A stretch of DNA of 64,000 bases from CAZKRU01 sp964555235. Lineage in GTDB: Bacteria > Verrucomicrobiota > Verrucomicrobiia > Methylacidiphilales > CAMAQI01. The position numbers and the translations under genes were made by a program. Under the pieces are notes generated by a model that was not told the DNA's origin, searched no databases, and worked only from the letters and a program-made list of their open reading frames with translations. Where the stretch lies: the NCBI GenBank assembly GCA_964555235.1, contig CAZKRU010000001.1:58089-122088 (forward strand). Reading direction: 5' to 3'. Below, one piece after another: positions 57,408 through 64,000 of this stretch (position 1 is the stretch's first letter; each line of letters starts with the position of its first letter).

Positions 57408-57447
57408 ATTACGTGGTTCACCCCCTTTTTCGAATTCGGCACCCTTT

Positions 57448-59130
57448 ATGCTTTCCAACCCCTTAATTATGAATCCGGTTGGTATTATCAGTCCTCTGCA
57501 GGAAGCGATTTCTGCCCTCCGTACCCGGCAGGATCCGAATGTCGTCATCCAGATCGTTTTGCACGTCGCCTGTCGTCTTGCCAACGCAGTCCACGGTTCA
57601 TTTATTCGAGTCGATTTTGAAAAGAATGCCCTTCGCATCGAAGCGACTTATGGCGATGACTGGACTACAGAGACTCGTGGAGCCAATATCCCCATTGGAG
57701 ATGGAATCACCGGAACCGTAGCAAAGACCGGAAAGCCTTACCTTTGTCGAAACGTCTTCGAAGATCCGAACTACATCACGCTCTTCGACTATGTCCAAAG
57801 CGAACTGGCCGTCCCCGTTTGGGTCGGAGATCGCGTCTGGGGAATCATCAATCTTGACGGTTTAATCGTCGATGCCTTTGACGACCACACCGTCGATGTC
57901 ATGATGATGTTTTCCGAGCTCGTGGCAATGGCCTTTACCCTTGAACGCGAACTTCGCGAATTCCGGGCACTTCAAGAGGAACTCCTCCAATCTCAAAAAC
58001 TTGCCTCCCTCGGCAAAGTCATTGCGGGGATCGCCCACGAGATCAACAATCCCCTCACCACCATCCTCGGTCACTCCAGTCTTCTTCAATTGGATCCGAA
58101 CAAAGCCCCGGACCCCGTCTCGCTTCATGCCATCGCCTCGGAAGCCCAACGAGCGGCAGATATCGTCAAATCGCTTCTCGATTTTTCACGAAAAGAGGCC
58201 GGCGAACTCCGACGTGTGACTGTCAAAGCGCTTCTTGAAAAAATCACCGATCTCAAGAAATACCAAATCCGGAACCAGGAGGTTCGACTCTTGGTCGAAC
58301 CGTTTGACTCCACCCTCCAGCTCCACATCAACTCCCAACAGATTCAACAAGTCCTCTTCAATCTGATTCATAATGCCGAGCAAGCTCTGGAACAATCGAG
58401 CCAGGCGGATAAACAAATTACGATCCGAGTGGAATCGATTGCGGGACTCATTCGAATTCGAATTGTCGACAACGGCCCCGGAATTCCCGAAGAAGCCCGC
58501 CCCTATATTTTCGACCCGTTCTTTTCGACTAAGGGGGTCAAAGGAACCGGGATTGGCCTCTCGATGTGTCACACCTTGATGAGCGCTCATCAGGGCCGGA
58601 TTTATCTGGAAAACACCTCCTCTGAAGGAACCTCCTTTGTGGTGGAACTGCCGGATCCGGAGCGGCTCGAAGCTGCAATGGGTTCCTCGACCACTCCTGT
58701 AAAATCAGAATCTCCGATTGAAGACCCGATCGCCCCACGAGGTAAAATTCTTCTGGTCGACGATGAGCAAAGTATTCTCGAGTACCTCTCCAAAGTCTGT
58801 CGTTTTTTTCATCTCAAACCGGTCACGGCATTGGATGGGGATCAGGCCCTTGAAAAAATCCGGGATCACGGGAGATTCGATGTCATTATCAGCGATGTCC
58901 GAATGCCGAACATGAGCGGTCTCGAGCTTTATCAACGTGTCAGTAACGACGACCCTGACTATTCCCAGCGATTTATTTTTATCAGCGGCGACCTGAACCA
59001 TCAGGGAACCCGCACCCAAGTGGAAGAGACCGGGTGCCCTTTCCTCGAAAAGCCCTTTACTCCGAGTGTCCTGCAGGACGTCCTCATTCCGCTCTTGGAA
59101 AGATCCTTCGCCCCTGCAATTGCGGCATAA
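57448..59130 (+). CDS. Hybrid histidine kinase: GAF, HisKA, HATPase and receiver domains
   Basis: About 560 residues from the ATG at 57448; TTG 57403 and ATG 57469 are alternatives and none has a clear ribosome-binding site. A GAF domain (~20-160, VIQIVLHVACRLANAVHGSF, GDGITGTVAKTGKPYLCRNV, VPVWVGDRVWGIINLDG) senses a ligand; HisKA carries His in VIAGIAHEINNPLTTILGHS; HATPase has NLIHNAEQAL, DNGPGIPEEA and GTGIGLSMC; the receiver has VDDEQSI and Asp in VIISDVRMPNMSG. No membrane helix is seen. Orphan output: no regulator follows, so phosphotransfer to another protein, perhaps the H-box protein at 9550, is possible but unsupported. Confidence 0.92.
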   Translation: MLSNPLIMNPVGIISPLQEAISALRTRQDPNVVIQIVLHVACRLANAVHGSFIRVDFEKNALRIEATYGDDWTTETRGANIPIGDGITGTVAKTGKPYLCRNVFEDPNYITLFDYVQSELAVPVWVGDRVWGIINLDGLIVDAFDDHTVDVMMMFSELVAMAFTLERELREFRALQEELLQSQKLASLGKVIAGIAHEINNPLTTILGHSSLLQLDPNKAPDPVSLHAIASEAQRAADIVKSLLDFSRKEAGELRRVTVKALLEKITDLKKYQIRNQEVRLLVEPFDSTLQLHINSQQIQQVLFNLIHNAEQALEQSSQADKQITIRVESIAGLIRIRIVDNGPGIPEEARPYIFDPFFSTKGVKGTGIGLSMCHTLMSAHQGRIYLENTSSEGTSFVVELPDPERLEAAMGSSTTPVKSESPIEDPIAPRGKILLVDDEQSILEYLSKVCRFFHLKPVTALDGDQALEKIRDHGRFDVIISDVRMPNMSGLELYQRVSNDDPDYSQRFIFISGDLNHQGTRTQVEETGCPFLEKPFTPSVLQDVLIPLLERSFAPAIAA

Positions 59131-59153
59131 ATTTAAGAAAACCGAAAATCCAT

Positions 59154-59250
59154 TCCTCGCGCAGAGGCACGGAGCTCGCAGAGGGTTTAATTCCAATTTG
59201 AAAACCAAAACGGATTTCCTCTGCGAGCTCCGCGTCTCCGCGCGAGAAAT
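59154..59250. repeat. Word-repeat palindrome, GCAGAG family
   Basis: CTCGCGCAGAGGCACGGAGC with GCTCGCAGAG on the left, and CTCTGCGAGCTCCGCG, TCTCCGCGCGAG on the right. Located between two codirectional plus-strand genes. Confidence 0.8.
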
Positions 59251-59297
59251 TCTCTACGATTGCCCGGGCCGCTCAATTTCTCTACACCTTTTTCCGC

Positions 59298-60188
59298 ATG
59301 TCCTCTGCCTTGGAAACTTTTCGGAAAATTTCAGATTGGGCCGTCCAGCGCGAGCTTCACCAAAAACGCGTCCATCCGTGGATCGAGCGCCATCGGCAAC
59401 GACGCTCACACAGCAAAAAGCATCCCGTTTATGATTTTCTCTTCGACTACTACAGCTTTCGCCCTTCACTTCTCGAACGATGGACGCCGGGAGCAGGAAC
59501 TCTTCTTTTGGGAGCCACCCCAAACGATTTTCCTCATTTCAAGGAACTCAAATCTCATTCTGGCGGATTGATTCTCGATCGTGCCGATTTTCCTGAAAAG
59601 CGACGGGAGACATTGGAATGGGTCATTCGCTTTTTGGAAAAAATCGAATCGCGTCCCGCTCACTTCGCCTGCTTTGGGCTTCACGAATGGGCCATGGTCT
59701 ATCGGGATCCGAACCTTCGACACACCGAACCGCTCCGGATGGCGCCGGAAGCCCTCGCGGCATTCGTCGAATCCCTCCCGATCGCTTGCTCTCACTTTGA
59801 TGCGTTCCGCTTTTTTACCCATGCCGCTCGACCACTGAATCGACTTCAACCCGAGCGCGATACGCGAATCGATCTGGAGCAGCCGGGGTGTATTCACGTA
59901 ACGATGGATCTCTATAAATGGACCTACAAATTCTGGCCTTGGACCTCGAGCGATCTTTTAGCAGAAACCTTCTCCCTGGCCCTGAAGGCCCGAGAAATCG
60001 ACATGCGCGCCAGCCCTTACGATCTTCTTTCCTATGGATTTCATCCGATTGCCATTGAAACAACGGAGGGACGAGCCGAATATGAAAAAGAACAACGGGA
60101 ACTTTCCCTTCTCGCCGCCCCCATCCGAAAACGTCTCCTCACCGAACTGCGCGAGCTCAACTCCGCAAAAGATTTATCCGCAGATTAA
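59298..60188 (+). CDS. Conserved protein of unknown function (family often labelled 3-methyladenine DNA glycosylase)
   Basis: A 296-residue soluble protein. It opens with a basic segment (ERHRQRRSHSKKHPVYDFLF) followed by DYYSFRPSLLERWTPGAGTL, a motif I recall from actinobacterial and verrucomicrobial proteins auto-annotated as 3-methyladenine DNA glycosylase. I see no helix-hairpin-helix or AAG fold signature that would support that activity. Later conserved-looking blocks are FACFGLHEWAMVYR, CSHFDAFRFFTHAARPLN, and IHVTMDLYKWTYKFWPW. Function is best left open. Its 3' end runs into a palindromic repeat. Confidence 0.6.
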   Translation: MSSALETFRKISDWAVQRELHQKRVHPWIERHRQRRSHSKKHPVYDFLFDYYSFRPSLLERWTPGAGTLLLGATPNDFPHFKELKSHSGGLILDRADFPEKRRETLEWVIRFLEKIESRPAHFACFGLHEWAMVYRDPNLRHTEPLRMAPEALAAFVESLPIACSHFDAFRFFTHAARPLNRLQPERDTRIDLEQPGCIHVTMDLYKWTYKFWPWTSSDLLAETFSLALKAREIDMRASPYDLLSYGFHPIAIETTEGRAEYEKEQRELSLLAAPIRKRLLTELRELNSAKDLSAD

Positions 60189-60276
60189 CAGAATTCACAC
60201 AGATTAAAGAAAGCTCGGCCAAAATTCACCTATAGCCAGCGTTTAATCTGTGAAAATCTGCGTTCATCTGCGGATG
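60175..60276. repeat. Word-repeat palindrome, CGCAGAT family
   Basis: ATCCGCAGATTAACAG and CACAGATTAAA on the left mirror TTTAATCTGTG, AATCTGCG and CATCTGCGGAT on the right. It lies between converging genes and overlaps the last 14 bases of the preceding coding region, so it supplies that protein's final residues. Confidence 0.85.
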
Positions 60277-60287
60277 TAGTTGAACTT

Positions 60288-61346
60288 CTATCCCTCCACC
60301 CAGCGCACCAAATCCGAAAGTTGAGGTCTTCCATCATGAAGCCAATCGAGAGAAGGCTTTTGCATTTGGCCCACGGGACAAAATCGAACGGCCCCCAGCG
60401 AGAGAAACCGTTCTTCCGCTTTTTCCGAGAGCTTCCCGACCACTCCAACGGTCGAAAGATGACCTCGCATCAACGTAAGTTCTTTCTCCCAATTTCCAGT
60501 CGGCGCCACAACAATCGGAATAAGATGCGGCAGCGTATGCCATTGCCACGGTTTGGATCGAGCCTGGATGACCGTCCAATCCACCCCTTGGGGAGAAGCC
60601 CAGACCCGCTCTCCTTTTCCTCGTGCCGTGTCGCGAATTTCCTGAATCTGCGCTGCAACCGAGATGGAAACTTTGGGATTCACGACTCCGCGACGTTGCC
60701 ACGCTCGCGAAAGATTTTCTCCAAAGCGCTCCGGATCCTGTCCCCGCTCCAAAATGATCAACTGTGGCGAAAGACATCCCTGTTGCTGGTAGGCCGTCAG
60801 ATCTTCGATCAATCGCCGCCCCAAAGAAGCACTCCACCGCGTATCACGCGCCACCCAGATCAAACTCACCCGATGCCCATAGGCGAGAAATCGCTGTTTC
60901 GGATGAGGGTGTAACGACTCCAAGGTTTCATCCTTTCCAAACGCAATGACTGCATCCGCTTCTCTCATTTCCTCGGAATTGAATTTCTCTCGAATCTGAA
61001 TAGAGCTTCTTAATGCCCGTGGAATTTTTCTCAGAAACCATTTTAATTCTGGAAGTGTTCCTGAGGCAGGCTTCACGAAATTTTTTGCGCCGAGCACCAT
61101 TCCGACCAAAAGACTTTGCCAAAGTGAAACCGAAAGATTTCTCGCACCCAAATGATAAATTGATCGAGGCGAAATCACCCGCACCCGACGACCCGCTTTC
61201 ATCATCGCTCGCTCCAACACCTCCAACGATCCAAACTCCCGGAACACCCAGCGACGCAGCCGTGTTTCTGTCGGAAATCCGAGTGGCGCAAAATCGCCCA
61301 GTGATTTCCCCAAAAGTTTGAGACGCGCACTCAGTAACATGACCAT
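60288..61346 (-). CDS. Acyl-CoA/acyl-ACP reductase, LuxC-like
   Basis: About 352 residues from the ATG at 61346 (a TTG at 61376 extends it). The aldehyde-dehydrogenase-like fold of LuxC is seen: GNLSVSLWQ-like RNLSVSLWQSLLVGMVLGAK, ADAVIAFGKDETLESLHPHP, RFLAYGHRVSLIWVARDT, and QQGCLSPQLIILE with the catalytic Cys. LuxC reduces fatty acyl groups to aldehydes. No LuxE-like acyl-protein synthetase is in the window, but a FabF-like/SDR pair lies 3-5 kb away. A role in fatty aldehyde or alcohol synthesis for a special lipid is plausible. Confidence 0.85.
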   Translation of the reverse strand: MVMLLSARLKLLGKSLGDFAPLGFPTETRLRRWVFREFGSLEVLERAMMKAGRRVRVISPRSIYHLGARNLSVSLWQSLLVGMVLGAKNFVKPASGTLPELKWFLRKIPRALRSSIQIREKFNSEEMREADAVIAFGKDETLESLHPHPKQRFLAYGHRVSLIWVARDTRWSASLGRRLIEDLTAYQQQGCLSPQLIILERGQDPERFGENLSRAWQRRGVVNPKVSISVAAQIQEIRDTARGKGERVWASPQGVDWTVIQARSKPWQWHTLPHLIPIVVAPTGNWEKELTLMRGHLSTVGVVGKLSEKAEERFLSLGAVRFCPVGQMQKPSLDWLHDGRPQLSDLVRWVEG

Positions 61347-61410
61347 GAATCTAATTGGGAACGCATTCCAACACAAAGTTAAAAATCAGTAAGTCTACAT
61401 TGAGATCAAA

Positions 61411-61477
61411 TTGGTAGGGATCGACCTCCGGGCGAGCCGCGCTGTCGGCGGCGCCTTCTGAGAAGTCGCCCCACCAA
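61411..61477. repeat. GGTAGGG-type intergenic palindrome, decayed
   Basis: TTGGTAGGGA with ATCGACCTCCGGGCGAGCCG on the left and GTCGCCCCACCAA on the right; arms no longer match perfectly. Between the LysM gene end and the LuxC-like gene start. Confidence 0.6.
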
Positions 61478-61507
61478 CGCGGATCGAGTTACCTGCTGAG
61501 ACAATCC

Positions 61508-62533
61508 TTAATTCCGACTGACTCGCATCACTTCCCCTGTTGACGTCGACTCGTTCAGAGGTCTTCCGTAACCCGAAAATCGCCCCGCGGTCCATCCCAT
61601 GAAGTACCAGCGATAATAACCTCCCTTGTCCGAATCAGGGCGGAAGACATAGACATCCGGCCCATTCCAGCGCGGCTCCAACATGCCGGCTCCTTCTTGA
61701 GAACCAGCCATCAGCATCCGACCCTGCCCATCGACTCCCAAATAAACCATGACGTGCGTCACCGGAGGATCGCGTTGGGGACGATAGGTATTCTCCCAAA
61801 AAAGGAGATCCCCCACTTGGAGTTCCGTCTTTAATTTTTCAGAATCCGGATTCCCTTTCTCATCCGTCGGTGCCGGCCACGCACGTTGTTTGAGACGAAG
61901 ATCGTAATACTGGTCAGAAGCCGTTCGCGCCATTTGAATTCCTCCCACCGTTCGCATCAACCAGCGCGAGGTGTTTGAACAATCCATTGCCCACGACTGG
62001 GATTCGCCGGGCGGCGTCCAATTCCCATCGTAGTGAACTCCCGCCGCCACCAAAGTCTTCACCGCTTCCATGAACCGCTCTTTCAACGGCTTCGGAATTT
62101 CTTGTCGCAAGGCAATTCGTGGAGGACGCTCCATGGGAATCGCTTTTCGAATTTCAAGTACCGGAGTCACAGGAGGAGATCCCGAAGCGGGCTTTACCGG
62201 AACCAGAGCAACCACTTCCGCACCCGGTGTCGGAATTCGAAGTCGTTGCCCCACCCGGATCGAATCTGCCGTCAATCCATTGGCGCTTTTTAATGCGGGA
62301 ACCGAAATCTGATATTTTTTAGCAATCCTCCACAAGGTCTCTCCCGTTTTCACCTCGTGAGTCTGTCCTCCGATCGGGATCGCTTGTATCTTCGGAGCAC
62401 TCGGTTCATTCACCGGGTAAACCGCCACCGTCTCTGCAAAAATCGAATCCCCTCCACTGAACACCGCTAAAAACAAAAGCAACGCCGCTTGTCGTCCCCA
62501 TTGAGCCAATGCGTTTGGAGAAGGGAAGTTCAT
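61508..62533 (-). CDS. Secreted LysM-NlpC/P60 cell-wall peptidase
   Basis: A 341-residue exported protein with a signal peptide (GRQAALLLFLAVFSGGDSIF, then AETV). A LysM domain (~60-100, THEVKTGETLWRIAKKYQIS, ADSIRVGQRLRIP) binds peptidoglycan. The NlpC/P60-type part (~155-330) has the Cys in AMDCSNTSRWLMRTVGG and His in PPVTHVMVYLG; VGDLLFWENTYR is the usual GDLVFF block. It probably cleaves D-gamma-glutamyl-diaminopimelate bonds. The spacing between Cys and His is longer than in small NlpC proteins. Confidence 0.88.
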   Translation of the reverse strand: MNFPSPNALAQWGRQAALLLFLAVFSGGDSIFAETVAVYPVNEPSAPKIQAIPIGGQTHEVKTGETLWRIAKKYQISVPALKSANGLTADSIRVGQRLRIPTPGAEVVALVPVKPASGSPPVTPVLEIRKAIPMERPPRIALRQEIPKPLKERFMEAVKTLVAAGVHYDGNWTPPGESQSWAMDCSNTSRWLMRTVGGIQMARTASDQYYDLRLKQRAWPAPTDEKGNPDSEKLKTELQVGDLLFWENTYRPQRDPPVTHVMVYLGVDGQGRMLMAGSQEGAGMLEPRWNGPDVYVFRPDSDKGGYYRWYFMGWTAGRFSGYGRPLNESTSTGEVMRVSRN

Positions 62534-62540
62534 CTGAAAA

Positions 62541-63065
62541 TTAGAGGAGCCCCCGATTCTTTAAATCCCGGAAATTTCCTGGCGCCGAGGACTGAACGAG
62601 ATCGACCATGAATTTCAACAGACTCACTTCCCACGCGTCATCCACGCCGGTCAAAATCGCGGCCATCGGATCGTTCTTATCGGCGACTTGCGTCTTCACT
62701 CGATCCAAAACCGTCTCCATTGAATCATGCACGTCGTAACACCGGAGCTCCGCTTTTTTCATTCGAAATCCATATTTCAAAAACCCGAACTGATCCGAGT
62801 TCTGGCTGATCTGATTCGCGAACGCCTGAGCCTTTTCTCCAAAGCCTTCAATCAAAAGCTTCGCAAAATACTGCGGCGCCATGACCTGGGGCCGCTCTGC
62901 CTGAATTTGTCCCTCGCGCACACGAGAAAGCGTGACGTCATCCATATCTTCCGTCACCAGATAGTAATTGATCAGCGAATTCCCAAACGTCTCAATCCGC
63001 TTCTCCGGTGCCACCACAATGCGAGTATTTTCAATGGCGTAATTAAAATTGTCTTCCGAGAGCAT
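62541..63065 (-). CDS. Conserved hypothetical protein
   Basis: About 174 residues from ATG 63065, 20 bases after the NUDIX stop; the frame is open to 63164 but that would overlap the NUDIX gene. The sequence (MLSEDNFNYAIENTRIVVAP, LINYYLVTEDMDDVTLSRVR, APQYFAKLLIEGFGEKAQAF, MKKAELRCYDVHDSMETVLD, DAWEVSLLKFMVDLVQSSAP) is cytoplasmic, mixed alpha/beta, with no motif I can name. The small downstream gap (7 bases) to the LysM gene suggests an operon gmhA-like, NUDIX, this gene, LysM peptidase. Confidence 0.7.
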   Translation of the reverse strand: MLSEDNFNYAIENTRIVVAPEKRIETFGNSLINYYLVTEDMDDVTLSRVREGQIQAERPQVMAPQYFAKLLIEGFGEKAQAFANQISQNSDQFGFLKYGFRMKKAELRCYDVHDSMETVLDRVKTQVADKNDPMAAILTGVDDAWEVSLLKFMVDLVQSSAPGNFRDLKNRGLL

Positions 63066-63085
63066 CGTTAATTTATACCACTCCT

Positions 63086-63595
63086 TTATTCGGGGGCCAG
63101 CCCCAAAGTATTCCACAAATAAATAAATGCCGGCGCAAATTCTTCCGGAGACCGTTGAATCCAAGTGCCTACTTCCGACCTCGAAAAGAAACTCCCCTCG
63201 CTGATCTCCTCGGGATCCAACTCAAAAGGCCCTTCGGACTTCCCCTCATAGACCCAGACAAACTCCCATCCGGTCTCCTGGCAGGGAGAAAGTTTGATGC
63301 GACGCTTCAGCGTCGGTATCTCCCGAATCCCGAGCTCTTCACCCAGCTCACGACCGGCCGCGAAGTCGTATTCCTCCCCGGAATCGAGATGACCGCTGCA
63401 GGATGAATCCCAGACATTTGGGTGAAGATCTTTTTTAGAAGAGCGCTTTTGAAGAAAAACCGCTCCCTGCCGATTGAAAAGGAGAATATGAACCGCACGA
63501 TGCTTGAGACTTTTCGCATGGACCACCGCTCGAAGTTCACGACCAACGACTTCATCGTGATCGTTTACGACATCAAACCATTCTTCGCGAGGCAT
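63086..63595 (-). CDS. NUDIX hydrolase, isopentenyl-diphosphate-isomerase-like subgroup
   Basis: 169 residues from the ATG at 63595, which overlaps the stop of the upstream gene (ATGA); a longer frame to 63712 is rejected. The NUDIX box GHLDSGEEYDFAAGRELGEELGI is given here in parts: GHLDSGEEYDF and AAGRELGEELGI, with the GX5EX7REUXEEXGU spacing intact. HRAVHILLFNRQGAVFLQKR and the preceding EVVGRELRAVVH match the YfcD/IDI-like group. It hydrolyses a nucleoside diphosphate derivative or similar; the substrate is unknown. Confidence 0.9.
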   Translation of the reverse strand: MPREEWFDVVNDHDEVVGRELRAVVHAKSLKHRAVHILLFNRQGAVFLQKRSSKKDLHPNVWDSSCSGHLDSGEEYDFAAGRELGEELGIREIPTLKRRIKLSPCQETGWEFVWVYEGKSEGPFELDPEEISEGSFFSRSEVGTWIQRSPEEFAPAFIYLWNTLGLAPE

Positions 63596-63999
63596 CACGC
63601 TTCCGGAAAAAACTCTTCCTCGAGCATGAGGCTGAGACAATGGTAGATCGGGAGATGTAATTCCTGAATCCGATAGGTTTCGGTCTCCGGAACGCAGAGA
63701 CAGAGGTCGCAAAGCGGCTTCATCGCTCCCCCGGTTTTTCCACTGAGACCGAGTGTTGCAATTTTTCGGGCACGCGCCACTTCCAGTGCCGCTCGAACAT
63801 TTTTTGCATTTCCCGAGGTACTGATCCCAACCAAAAGATCCCCCGGCCGTCCCAACCCAAAAACCAACTGGGCAAAAATCAGCGTCGGATCGACATCATT
63901 TGAAAAGGCGGAAGAAAGCCCTAGGAAACCAGTCAACGGAATCGTCGGCAAGGCTCCCTGCAGTTGCGAAGCCATCGGCTCCGACATCCCGTGCCGCTC
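63595..63999 (-). CDS. SIS-domain phosphoheptose isomerase (GmhA-like), 5' end cut by window
   Basis: The frame is open to the right edge, so the N-terminal part is missing; the ATG at 63987 is likely internal. Seen residues include DPTLIFAQLVFGLGRPGDLL, VGISTSGNAKNVRAALEVAR with the SIS-domain Ser/Thr pocket, and ETYRIQELHLPIYHCLSLML with the catalytic Glu and His of GmhA (QE.H). GmhA makes heptose precursor for lipopolysaccharide inner core. Stop overlaps the NUDIX start, indicating a joint operon. Confidence 0.85.
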   Translation of the reverse strand, partial: ERHGMSEPMASQLQGALPTIPLTGFLGLSSAFSNDVDPTLIFAQLVFGLGRPGDLLVGISTSGNAKNVRAALEVARARKIATLGLSGKTGGAMKPLCDLCLCVPETETYRIQELHLPIYHCLSLMLEEEFFPEA

Positions 64000-64000
64000 C

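Noticed and set aside
1..64000. CRISPR array or ribosomal RNA genes
   Set aside because: No regularly spaced direct repeats and no rRNA sequence seen; the repeats present are inverted or a two-copy tandem unit.

Overview
The window looks like bacterial chromosome from the PVC group, most likely Verrucomicrobiota. Support comes from gene content (long-form ThiC under a TPP riboswitch, a Sip1/raffinose-synthase-like GH36, agarase-like secreted hydrolases, an EF-P loop of the HRTPGNLRAF type) and from the many intergenic palindromes built from repeated short words such as GCAGAG, which I associate with this phylum. The taxon is an inference from memory, not from a search.

Layout. 1-5.9 kb: carbohydrate degradation (GH36 C-terminal part, then a minus-strand set of secreted GH, beta-rich protein and SGNH hydrolase). 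6.4-8.1 kb: a small mobile-element remnant (HTH protein, atypical tyrosine recombinase) beside tRNA-Cys. 8.2-9.5 kb: overlapping arsC and aquaglyceroporin genes, an arsenic detoxification pair. 9.5-12.2 kb: an orphan histidine-kinase dimerisation protein, then ECF sigma factor, membrane anti-sigma candidate and an HtrA homologue that has lost all three catalytic residues. 12.3-15.5 kb: sufT, a secreted Asn/Pro-rich protein, nadA and lspA. 15.6-26.1 kb: a minus-strand signalling island of CheB, CheB-CheR-PAS fusion, multi-PAS kinase, KaiC, two KaiB paralogues, PAS kinase and LuxR-type regulator, mostly linked by 4-bp start/stop overlaps, with no KaiA. 26.2-27.4 kb: a divergent set of small envelope-stress-type genes (BON, lmo0937-like, DUF3185-like).

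27.5-31.3 kb is a rearranged tRNA-Val hotspot: two identical 323-bp tandem units, each a GIY-YIG gene plus a tRNA 3' remnant interrupted by a palindrome, then an intact tRNA-Val, a hipBA toxin-antitoxin module, a GH31 fragment and a tRNA-Val 5' half. 31.3-41.6 kb: deacetylase-like protein, nagZ, GNAT protein, efp-kdsD, a secreted protein of alternating repeats, an unknown membrane protein, rpsA behind a leader with a terminator-like switch, and dapF.

41.7-47.9 kb: CgeB-like glycosyltransferase, thiC with TPP riboswitch, a folK-panB fusion and dapB. 47.9-54.4 kb: the complete F1Fo ATP synthase operon (atpB-E-F-H-A-G-D-C) ending at a terminator hairpin. 54.4-64 kb: bioD, an SDR and FabF-like pair, a GAF-kinase-receiver hybrid, an uncharacterised conserved protein, a LuxC-type acyl-CoA reductase, a LysM-NlpC/P60 endopeptidase, a small conserved protein, a NUDIX hydrolase and the C-terminal part of a GmhA-like isomerase.

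The parts most worth following up are the KaiC/KaiB/CheBR signalling island, the ECF operon with its pseudo-HtrA, the tRNA-Val hotspot, the rpsA leader and the folK-panB fusion.
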